Assembly (NCBI RefSeq): GCF_003480315.1
Contig: NZ_QUIV01000011.1
Span: 1 to 64,000, forward strand
Direction: 5' to 3'
Origin: Clostridium sp. AM33-3
GTDB lineage: Bacteria > Bacillota > Clostridia > Lachnospirales > Lachnospiraceae
Length of the DNA: 64,000 bases
Shown here: one piece after another, positions 17,288 through 24,215 of the stretch
How positions within the stretch are numbered: the first letter of the stretch is position 1
How the letters are laid out: each line of letters opens with the position of its first letter
Program-made: the position numbers and the translations under genes
The notes under the pieces: generated by a model
Database searches by the model: none
What the model was told of the DNA's origin: nothing
What the model saw: the letters and a program-made list of their open reading frames with translations, nothing else

Positions 17288-17603
17288 GTTTCCGGAAAAA
17301 TAAAAAAACGGACAGACACAAAAGAAAACAGACCGGCGTAGGATATACTATGAAACATAGCTGATCCATGCAGATAGCGGCGAGTCAGCCAGAAACCGGG
17401 GTATCGCATCAGGCCGGTGCTTTTCATAGATCAGGGAAACCTGGGCGGCGCATGCTGTACTTGCAAGCAGCAGGCACCGCCTACATAGCGTTTTGTGGCG
17501 GGAACCGGAGCGTTGCGCGGCAGCGTTTCTTATGATAGGATGATAGGGAACGTGTGAACGGCTGATTCCGGAAAACCCGGAGCAGCCGGAAAAGAGGCAT
17601 AAC
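17288..17603. other. Gene-free stretch between the SPOCS gene and a GIY-YIG gene
   Basis: 316 bases in which I see no supported gene, terminator or known RNA motif. Several short frames exist on both strands, but they lack ribosome-binding sites or plausible composition. Base composition is close to the flanking genes, so decayed coding sequence is possible but unproven. Confidence 0.5.
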
Positions 17604-17876
17604 ATGACAGAGGAAAATTATACGTATATCCTGGAATGCGCGGACGGAACCCTCTACTGCGGATGGACAAACCATCTGCAGGAACGGGTTGCAGCCCACA
17701 ATGCGGGGAAGGGTGCCAGGTATACAAAAAGCCGCAGGCCTGTGGTACTGAAGTATTATGAAACCTTCAGTACAAAGCAGGAGGCCATGCGGCGGGAATG
17801 GGCGGTCAAACAGCTAAGCCGGAAGGAAAAGCTGGAGCTGATCGAGGCGTTTACGCAACGAATGCGTACATCATGA
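17604..17876 (+). CDS. GIY-YIG nuclease family protein (UPF0213/YhbQ-like)
   Basis: 90-residue single-domain GIY-YIG protein: YTYILECADGTLYCGWTN provides the YxY...YxG core, followed by RVAAHNAGKGARYTKSRRPVVLKYYE (conserved Arg and Tyr) and a C-terminal helix with EAMRREWAVKQLSRKEK (conserved Glu). The final G of the GIY-YIG core is present as YCGWT. Start behind AAAAGAGG. Overlaps the convergent hemolysin III gene by 26 bp. Biological role of these stand-alone proteins is unclear, perhaps DNA repair. Confidence 0.9.
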   Translation: MTEENYTYILECADGTLYCGWTNHLQERVAAHNAGKGARYTKSRRPVVLKYYETFSTKQEAMRREWAVKQLSRKEKLELIEAFTQRMRTS

Positions 17877-18501
17877 TGTAATGGCAGAGACTTCCACCCA
17901 TTACGAACAGATGAAAGATTTCGTGAGAACCGAAATAGCGGTGCTTCTGGTTAAAGATCGGCAGCTTCATGGCATAGATCACGCCGCCTGCGGTATAAAT
18001 GATACCGCCGGCCAGAAGCCAGCCAAAGGCCTGCCGCGGAAGTGCCGCGATGATCTTTCCAAAGGCAAGTACGCAGACCCAGCCCATGGCAATGTAGACC
18101 ATGGAGGAAAACCACTTGGGACAGGTGATCCACAAAGCGTTGATGAGGATGCCTGCTGCAGCAATGCCCCATACCAGTGCCAGCATGATCCAGCCGGTGC
18201 GGTCTCCCAGAACCAGCATGCAGACTGGCGTGTAGGTTCCAGCAATCAGAATAAAGATCATCATGTGATCCACCTTGCGCAGCATGCGGTTGATCTTCGG
18301 TGAGATATCCAGTGTATGGTAAATGGTACTGGCTGCATAGAGCAGGATCATGCTGACAATAAATATGGAAAGAGCCAGTACATGGGATTTGTCCGGTTCT
18401 GCGGCAGCCTTGATGATGAGTGGGGAAGCGGCGCACAGAGCCAGGATCATGGCGATAAAATGAGTCAGGGCACTGCCCGGATCTTTGATTTTCAGAGTCA
18501 T
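17851..18501 (-). CDS. Hemolysin III / YqfA family membrane protein
   Basis: 216-residue protein with seven hydrophobic helices and the conserved elements of the PAQR-like hemolysin III family: DPGSALTHFIAMI at the N-terminus, STIYHTLD, KVDHMMIFILIAGTYTP and FGSHEIFHLFVMGGSLCHY, whose His residues line a putative metal site. Start at 18501 with AAAGGAGG. It ends within the convergent GIY-YIG gene. Function in bacteria is not well established. Confidence 0.92.
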   Translation of the reverse strand: MTLKIKDPGSALTHFIAMILALCAASPLIIKAAAEPDKSHVLALSIFIVSMILLYAASTIYHTLDISPKINRMLRKVDHMMIFILIAGTYTPVCMLVLGDRTGWIMLALVWGIAAAGILINALWITCPKWFSSMVYIAMGWVCVLAFGKIIAALPRQAFGWLLAGGIIYTAGGVIYAMKLPIFNQKHRYFGSHEIFHLFVMGGSLCHYIMMYAFVA

Positions 18502-18652
18502 GATGATTCCTCCTTTCGGAAATGTGATGAGCAAAAGGATACATGTAGTTTTGAAAACTACATTAAGCTGTTTTATATACTATACAGCGGTGCGGCAAAA
18601 AATGCAATAGATTTTCCTGAAAAACTTTGAAATTCAAACTAGTTGCCAAAAT

Positions 18653-18728
18653 GCAGGCAAAAATCCCATTGCCGAAGGCAATTTTCAATGGATTTTTGCT
18701 CGTAACTGTGAGGGTACTGAACAGTTAC
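18653..18728 (-). mobile_element. Partial second copy of the IS66-like element
   Basis: 76 bp that match, inverted, positions 1686-1761 of the first copy with about five differences. The GTAAC end (here at 18728) is intact and its GTAACTGT/ACAGTTAC stem is perfect, but the opposite terminal repeat and any target duplication are missing. It lies directly upstream of the rluA ribosome-binding site. Confidence 0.75.
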
Positions 18729-18760
18729 GGATATTGTTAAAAAGGAGAGGAAACAGAAGA

Positions 18761-19624
18761 ATGCTGAATATACTATATGAAGATGAAACGGTGCTGGTGG
18801 TGTGGAAACCGGTGGGCATGGAGTCCCAGTCCGGCCACGGTTTTGACGCGGACATGGTCAGTGAGATCCGCCGGTATTTATCCACAGGAAAACCAGTGGA
18901 TAATCACAAGCTGTCCACAAAATCTGTGGAACCTTATGTGGGAGTTATCCACAGACTGGATAAGCCGGTGAGTGGTGTTATGGTGTATGCCAAAACGAAA
19001 AATGCCGCAGCTGCGCTGAGTAAGCAGGTAGCAGAAGGGAAAATGCACAAGAAATACCTTGCTGTACTCTGTGGAAAACCTGTGGATAATGTGGAAAAGT
19101 ATGTGGATTATCTGTTGAAAGATGAAAAGGAAAATACATCACGAATTGTGGATATGGGGATAAAAGGTGGAAAACGTGCAGAACTCATCTGCCGCGTGCT
19201 TGAGTCAAAGACGGTGGAGCCCTATGGGGAACTGACCCTTGCAGAGATTGAGCTTCTGACCGGCCGCCATCACCAGATCCGGGTGCAGATGTCCGGCCAC
19301 GGGCTGCCGCTCTGGGGAGATAACCGCTACAATCCGGCATTTTGTCAGGGAAACCAGGCGGCAGGATCCATCGCTGCTGACAGTGCAGATTTTCCGGCAG
19401 GCGGTTTTGGCCGCAGACGTGCCCTGTCCGGCCGCAGGAGCGCCGCACAGGCTGGTACTGACCGCATAGCGGCCCGCCGTCCGCGTGCGCATCGTGCCGA
19501 CATCGCGCTTGCAGCGTATGAACTCCGTTTTACTCATCCGGTCACCGGAAAGATCATGACCTTCCGGCGGAATCCGTCCGGCGGTATCTTCCGCAAGTTT
19601 GCGATCGGACAGGAGCATGTATAA
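18761..19624 (+). CDS. RluA family pseudouridine synthase with a basic insertion
   Basis: RNA pseudouridine synthase, 287 residues. The catalytic Asp is in HRLDKPVSGVMVYAK (about residue 67), followed by KKYLAV and LLTGRHHQIRVQMSGHGLPLWGDNRY. Between that motif and the C-terminal LAAYELRFTHPVTG there is an extra low-complexity stretch of about 50 residues (roughly 195-247) rich in Arg, Ala and Gly, absent from standard family members. Start at 18761 behind AGGAGAGG. The gene body contains a striking cluster of DnaA boxes. Target uridine unknown. Confidence 0.88.
   Translation: MLNILYEDETVLVVWKPVGMESQSGHGFDADMVSEIRRYLSTGKPVDNHKLSTKSVEPYVGVIHRLDKPVSGVMVYAKTKNAAAALSKQVAEGKMHKKYLAVLCGKPVDNVEKYVDYLLKDEKENTSRIVDMGIKGGKRAELICRVLESKTVEPYGELTLAEIELLTGRHHQIRVQMSGHGLPLWGDNRYNPAFCQGNQAAGSIAADSADFPAGGFGRRRALSGRRSAAQAGTDRIAARRPRAHRADIALAAYELRFTHPVTGKIMTFRRNPSGGIFRKFAIGQEHV
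18878..19155. promoter_or_regulatory. Cluster of DnaA boxes inside rluA
   Basis: Perfect TTATCCACA at 18878-18886 and 18945-18953, and the perfect reverse form TGTGGATAA at 19081-19089. One-mismatch versions lie at 18895-18903, 19102-19110 and 19147-19155. All are within 278 bp of coding sequence. Confidence 0.5.
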
Positions 19625-19834
19625 ATCCGTAAAGGATGGACAGACTAGAAAATGTACAAAGGAAGTACAAATCAAAAAGCGGGTGGATCCATGGGGAAAC
19701 CGGCGGAGCACAAAAGATAATCCATTTACATATCTGCGATAATGTCGTATACTGATACTGCTTCGTTTAAACAAGCCTGCAGCGTGGATTCATGCGCTGA
19801 GCTGGATTAACGGAAAGAAAATGGAGGCAGGAAC

Positions 19835-20110
19835 ATGACATTTACCTATCCAGCGGTAATCACACCGCATAAAGACGATGATGGTTTCCATATCGTATTC
19901 CCGGACCTGGAGCTCTGTGAAGGAGACGGCCCGGATCTGGAGGATGCTCTGGATGACGCAAGAGAAGCAGCTTATAACTGGCTGATGGTGGAACTGGAAG
20001 AGGGAGGAGAATTCCCGGCACAGAGCCATGAGGAGGATATTGAGGTTCCGGAGGGCGGTTTCGTCCGCAGGATCATCGTGCGCATCAAGCTTCTTCCGGA
20101 CAGTGACTGA
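19835..20110 (+). CDS. HicB family antitoxin-like protein (orphan)
   Basis: 91 residues with the HicB partial RNase-H-like fold: FTYPAVITPHKDDDGFHIVFPDLELCEGDGPDLEDALDDAREAAYNWL, then a short C-terminal part. HicB normally neutralises the HicA mRNA interferase encoded next to it. No HicA-like small basic protein is visible on either side, and the C-terminus lacks an obvious DNA-binding domain. Start at 19835 with GGAGG upstream. Likely a solitary regulator or remnant of a toxin-antitoxin pair. Confidence 0.82.
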   Translation: MTFTYPAVITPHKDDDGFHIVFPDLELCEGDGPDLEDALDDAREAAYNWLMVELEEGGEFPAQSHEEDIEVPEGGFVRRIIVRIKLLPDSD

Positions 20111-20178
20111 TACGTCCGGAGACAAGGACCAGGCTGTTTGCGGCAGCCTGGGTTGCCGAAGCAACTACGCCTCGGCAT

Positions 20179-20205
20179 AAGAATGTGCCAGGGCACATTC
20201 TTTGT
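20179..20205 (+). terminator. Hairpin between hicB-like gene and TSCPD gene
   Basis: Perfect 11-bp stem AAGAATGTGCC/GGCACATTCTT with a 2-base apex, preceded by a second hairpin CAGGCTG/CAGCCTG (20130-20150). The T tract is poor, so termination is uncertain. Confidence 0.45.
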
Positions 20206-20237
20206 CACGAAAACGAATGATAAGGAGGAGTTGGATC

Positions 20238-20495
20238 ATGAGATACACTGTAAAACCGCACAATGTGTGCGCAGCCTCTCTGTCTTTTGACTTAGATGAT
20301 GATGTTGTCAGAAACGTAGAATTTACCAGAGGCTGTGATGGCAATTTAAAGGCAATCAGTAAACTGGTAGACGGCATGACCGTAGACCAGATCTACAATA
20401 CGCTGCATGGCAATACATGCGGTTTTAAGGATACATCCTGCGCAGACCAGCTGGCCCAGGCTGTGCGCAAATGTTACGATGAGAGCCGGAAATAG
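20238..20495 (+). CDS. TSCPD domain-containing protein (TIGR03905-like)
   Basis: 85 residues: MRYTVKPHNVCAASLSFDLDDD, VRNVEFTRGCDGNLKAISKLVDGM and CGFKDTSCADQLAQAV. The conserved TSCPDQLA-type motif near the C-terminus, here TSCADQLA, also occurs at the end of some ribonucleotide reductases. Stand-alone versions are common in Clostridia, with unknown function. Start at 20238 behind AAGGAGGAG. Confidence 0.88.
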   Translation: MRYTVKPHNVCAASLSFDLDDDVVRNVEFTRGCDGNLKAISKLVDGMTVDQIYNTLHGNTCGFKDTSCADQLAQAVRKCYDESRK

Positions 20496-20506
20496 GCTGA
20501 AGGGGC

Positions 20507-21391
20507 TTAGCTCATCTTGTCTGCCAGGCGCAGAAATTCCTGCATTTCCCTGGTGACCCATTTATTCTTGTGGTAGAAAATCTGCCGCCAGGTCTGCATC
20601 TGGAAGCCGCGGACATTTAAGGCAGTCAGCTGCTTTTGCTGTAATTCCCGCTGGACCGTGAATTTCGGAAGAAATGAGATCCCGGTATTTTTCAATAGCA
20701 TATGGATGATGAATTCTGTATTGCCGATTTCCAGAAACGGCTTTACGGAACGATTTATGGATGCCAGATACTGTTCAAGCATATGACGGTAGCTGGCATC
20801 TTTTTCTGTCAGGAAAAACGGAAAGCGCAGAACCTCATCAAGCTCCAGTTCACGCTTTACCAGGGCCAGCTCATGGTCCGGGGAGGCCACAAAGATATTT
20901 TCTTCCGGTTCCTCCAGGGTCTTGCACCAGCGGTTGTCATAGATCCGCCGGTCCAGAAGATACACGATATCGATGGTGTTTTCGTTCATCCGGTCGAGCA
21001 GTACTCCGGGAGAATCCGTTACGATGCTGATGGTGACCTCCGGGTGCAGCCGGTGGTATTCGGCCAGAAGATCCGGGAAAATGGAAGCGCAGATGGACTC
21101 GATGGTGCCGAGGCAGAGCTTGCCGCTTAGCGTGGAAGGATCGGAAACTGCGTTTTTTGCCTGCTCCAGTTCGTTGCGGATGGAGACGGCGTACTGATAG
21201 AATACCTGTCCCTGATGCGTCAGGGAAATCTGTTTTCCGATCCGGTCAAAAAGATGGACACCAAGCTCCTGCTCCAGCTGCTTGATCTGAATGGTGACGG
21301 CGGCCTGGGAGTATCCCAGATGTCTGGCTGCCTTGGAAAAGCTCTGATATTGTGCAACCTGCAGAAAGGTGCTGATCTCGCGAAATTCCAT
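20507..21391 (-). CDS. LysR family transcriptional regulator
   Basis: 294 residues, with the LysR winged helix at the N-terminus (STFLQVAQYQSFSKAARHLGYSQAAVTIQIKQLEQELGVHLFDR) and an effector-binding domain. Divergent from the cysteine desulfidase gene with a 184-bp A+T-rich control region that contains a perfect 12-bp palindrome (21474-21485). It therefore probably regulates that gene in response to cysteine or a related metabolite; this is inferred from position. Confidence 0.92.
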   Translation of the reverse strand: MEFREISTFLQVAQYQSFSKAARHLGYSQAAVTIQIKQLEQELGVHLFDRIGKQISLTHQGQVFYQYAVSIRNELEQAKNAVSDPSTLSGKLCLGTIESICASIFPDLLAEYHRLHPEVTISIVTDSPGVLLDRMNENTIDIVYLLDRRIYDNRWCKTLEEPEENIFVASPDHELALVKRELELDEVLRFPFFLTEKDASYRHMLEQYLASINRSVKPFLEIGNTEFIIHMLLKNTGISFLPKFTVQRELQQKQLTALNVRGFQMQTWRQIFYHKNKWVTREMQEFLRLADKMS

Positions 21392-21473
21392 AGGAAATCT
21401 CCTTTGATAATTAAAAAATTTTAAACGATGTGATAAAAACTTTAAATTTTACATTAATATAACTATATGGTAC

Positions 21474-21485
21474 GATAAATTTATC
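21474..21485. promoter_or_regulatory. Palindrome in the LysR/desulfidase control region
   Basis: Perfect palindrome GATAAATTTATC in a strongly A+T-rich divergent intergenic region; possible LysR operator, but short and low in complexity. Confidence 0.35.
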
Positions 21486-21575
21486 AATAAGGCAAGCCAC
21501 AATGATAAAGCAGGGCGGACATACTTGATCAATATGTGCCGTCTGTCAGAAATGCAGAAAAAGGGGAAAATCAGA

Positions 21576-22853
21576 ATGGAGAAGAAAGATCCACGTTATC
21601 AGGCATATATTCAGATTCTGAAAGAGGAATTGATTCCGGCTATGGGATGTACCGAACCGATCGCGCTGGCCTATGCAGCAGCAGTAGCAAGAAAAACTCT
21701 CGGCGAGATGCCGGATAAGGTAGTCGTAGAAGCCAGCGGCAGCATTATCAAGAACGTAAAATCTGTAATCGTACCGAATACCGGTCATTTAAAGGGTATC
21801 AATGCAGCAGCGGCAGCAGGCATTGTGGCCGGTGACCCGGACAAGAAGTTAGAGGTTATTGCCACGGTAAGCCAGGAGCAGATCCGTCAGATGAAGCAGT
21901 TCATGGAAGAGGTTCCGATCCAGGTAGTGCACATGGAGGACGGCTGTACCTTTGATATCATTGTGACAGTATTTAGCGGCAAGTCCTACGCAAAGGTACG
22001 TATCGCAAACTTCCACACCAACATTGTTCTGATCGAGAAGAACGGAGAGGTTTTAAAGAGCGAGGCAGTTTCCGATGACAGTGAGGAAGGTCTGACCGAT
22101 CGCACTCTGCTTGACATGGAGCATATCTGGGATTTTGCAATGACAGCAGATATTGACGATGTCAAAGCCCTTCTGGACCAGCAGGTAGCTTTTAACGTAG
22201 CTATTGCGGAAGAGGGTATCAAGAATGATTACGGCGCAAACATCGGTAAAGTGCTCCTTGATATGGACGGCAACAATGTACGTGTCCGTGCAAAGGCAAT
22301 GGCAGCAGCAGGCTCTGATGCCCGCATGAATGGCTGTGAGATGCCGGTTGTGATCAACTCCGGAAGCGGAAACCAGGGTATCACCACCTCTGTACCGGTC
22401 GTTGTATATGCAAAAGAGCTTGGTGTCAGCGAGGAGAAGCGTTATCGCGCACTGATCCTGTCAAACCTGACAACCATTCACGTAAAGACACCGATCGGCC
22501 GTCTGTCTGCTTACTGTGGAGCAGTAGGAGCAGGTGCTGGAGCAGGTGCCGGAATCGCATATCTGTGCGGCGGCGGCCTGAAGGAAGTAGAGCACACTGT
22601 AGTCAATGCCCTGGCAATCGTATCCGGCATTGTATGTGATGGCGCTAAGGCATCCTGCGCAGCCAAGATCGCGGCAGCAGTCGATGCCGGCATCCTCGGC
22701 TACAACATGTATATCCGCGGCCAGCAGTTCCGCGGCGGAGACGGTATTGTATCCAAGGGCGTAGAGAATACCTTACGGAATGTCGGACGTCTCGGAAAAG
22801 ACGGTATGAAAGAAACCAACGAAGAGATCATCAAGATTATGATCGAAGCATAA
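21576..22853 (+). CDS. L-cysteine desulfidase / serine dehydratase alpha-like (UPF0597, CyuA)
   Basis: Iron-sulfur enzyme family that degrades L-cysteine to pyruvate, sulfide and ammonia. 425 residues: ELIPAMGCTEPIALAYAAAVA at the N-terminus (conserved GCTEP cysteine), SGNQGITTSVPVV in the middle, and CGAVGAGAGAGAGIAYLCGG plus CDGAKASCAAKIA near the end, with cysteines suited to bind an Fe-S cluster. Start at 21576 behind AAGGGG; a longer frame to 21525 is not needed. Divergent LysR gene. A strong terminator follows. Confidence 0.9.
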   Translation: MEKKDPRYQAYIQILKEELIPAMGCTEPIALAYAAAVARKTLGEMPDKVVVEASGSIIKNVKSVIVPNTGHLKGINAAAAAGIVAGDPDKKLEVIATVSQEQIRQMKQFMEEVPIQVVHMEDGCTFDIIVTVFSGKSYAKVRIANFHTNIVLIEKNGEVLKSEAVSDDSEEGLTDRTLLDMEHIWDFAMTADIDDVKALLDQQVAFNVAIAEEGIKNDYGANIGKVLLDMDGNNVRVRAKAMAAAGSDARMNGCEMPVVINSGSGNQGITTSVPVVVYAKELGVSEEKRYRALILSNLTTIHVKTPIGRLSAYCGAVGAGAGAGAGIAYLCGGGLKEVEHTVVNALAIVSGIVCDGAKASCAAKIAAAVDAGILGYNMYIRGQQFRGGDGIVSKGVENTLRNVGRLGKDGMKETNEEIIKIMIEA

Positions 22854-22879
22854 TTCGGGACAGAACCTGAAACAGGATA

Positions 22880-22927
22880 AAACCCTCTGCATCTGGTAAC
22901 TTTTTGATGCAGAGGGTTTCTTTTTTT
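22880..22927 (+). terminator. Rho-independent terminator after the cysteine desulfidase
   Basis: 14-bp perfect stem AAACCCTCTGCATC/GATGCAGAGGGTTT, loop of 12, followed by a run of T. Confidence 0.92.
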
Positions 22928-23033
22928 ATTTTACATAGTATTGCGTGAAAAGTCAGACAGGATGTGATAATATAAAATTATAGATTTATGTAGCGTCAGA
23001 AATCCTGACTGTTTCAGTAAAGGAAGAATGTTG

Positions 23034-24215
23034 ATGAAAAAAAGAAAAGGAAGAATTGCGCAGCTGCTGGTCATGAGCGTGATAACCCTGGCTATGGCAC
23101 TGAGTATATACCGAAATCCGGAACATGAAAGTCTGGTTGTGCTTCTGCTTCTCTGGTGTTATTTTGGCTGGAATCTCTGGACCACCCAACAGCTTGCAAA
23201 AAGCCGTTCGGAGGCGGTGGTGGAACTGGAACGCAGTACGGTGCTGATCCGCTGCGTGACAGAGCTTTCTTCTCATGAAGACATGGATCGGGCAATCAAT
23301 AACCTTCTGAAAATCGTGACGGAGTATTTTGAGGGAGACCGGTCCTATATCGTTAAGGTGGATTATGAGAACCAGCTGGTTCACAATACATATGAGTATG
23401 CCGCACCCGGGATCACAAAAGAAATTGACAATCTTCAGCAGGTGCCGCTTCAGGTTGTTCAGTCCTGGCTTGATATGTTTCAGAAGCAGGGTATGTTTTA
23501 TATATCTGATCTGGACCGTGAAAAGAAAAAGGAGGCCAAGACCTATGATATTCTGAAAGCACAGAATATCAACAGTCTGATCGCGGTTCCATTTAAAAAA
23601 GACGGTACGGTGATAGGATTTTTTGGTGTAGACAATCCAAGGAAATACTACCGGGATTTTCAGCTCCTCTCTTCCATTCAGTTCTTTCTCATGAACCGTC
23701 TGGAGATGAAGGACCGCCAGGAACAGCTTCAGTATTTAAGCTACCGCGATCTGCTGACGAATCTGTATAACCGCAACTATTACATTCGCCTGCTGGAAAA
23801 ATCCCGGGGCAGATGCTTTAAAAATATCGGAGTGGTTTATATTGATTTAAATGGTTTAAAGCAGATCAACGATGAGCAGGGGCATGAAGCAGGTGATTCC
23901 TTTATCCGTCGGGCAGCCCAGCAGATTGTGGCAGTTTTCCCGGAGCATACCTACCGGATCGGCGGGGATGAATTTGTGGTGATTTATCCAGACATTCTGC
24001 AGCAGCAGTTTGAATTCCTGATAAACCAGCTTCGCCTGAATGCCAGACAGCATCATGTCAGTATTTCCTGCGGTTCGGTCTGGAGAACAGAATGCATGGC
24101 TCTGGATGAGATGCTGAAGGAAGCCGACGAAAAAATGTATGAGGACAAAAAGAAATTTTATGAAAAAAGAGAACATGACCGGAGACGCGATATCCGGAGA
24201 AGCGAGTATATGTAA
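23034..24215 (+). CDS. Membrane-anchored GAF-GGDEF diguanylate cyclase
   Basis: 393 residues. N-terminal membrane segments (about 8-50), a GAF-like sensory domain (about 70-215: TELSSHEDMDRAINNLLKI, SLIAVPFKKDGTVIGFFGVDNP), then GGDEF (about 235-385: YRDLLTNLYNRNYY, DLNGLKQINDEQGHEAGD, RIGGDEFVVIY). The GGDEF active-site motif is intact, so c-di-GMP synthesis is expected; I see no RxxD inhibitory site. Start at 23034 fits AAGGAAG spacing better than the ATG at 23028. Its 3' end overlaps the next gene by about 56 bp. Confidence 0.87.
   Translation: MKKRKGRIAQLLVMSVITLAMALSIYRNPEHESLVVLLLLWCYFGWNLWTTQQLAKSRSEAVVELERSTVLIRCVTELSSHEDMDRAINNLLKIVTEYFEGDRSYIVKVDYENQLVHNTYEYAAPGITKEIDNLQQVPLQVVQSWLDMFQKQGMFYISDLDREKKKEAKTYDILKAQNINSLIAVPFKKDGTVIGFFGVDNPRKYYRDFQLLSSIQFFLMNRLEMKDRQEQLQYLSYRDLLTNLYNRNYYIRLLEKSRGRCFKNIGVVYIDLNGLKQINDEQGHEAGDSFIRRAAQQIVAVFPEHTYRIGGDEFVVIYPDILQQQFEFLINQLRLNARQHHVSISCGSVWRTECMALDEMLKEADEKMYEDKKKFYEKREHDRRRDIRRSEYM

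Noticed and set aside
17348..17605. 85-codon Cys-rich minus-strand frame upstream of the GIY-YIG gene
   Set aside because: No ribosome-binding site, no domain, and it overlaps the GIY-YIG control region.
19205..19774. 189-codon minus-strand open frame over the 3' part of rluA
   Set aside because: Antisense to the Arg/Ala-rich insertion of rluA; no start signal or recognisable domain.
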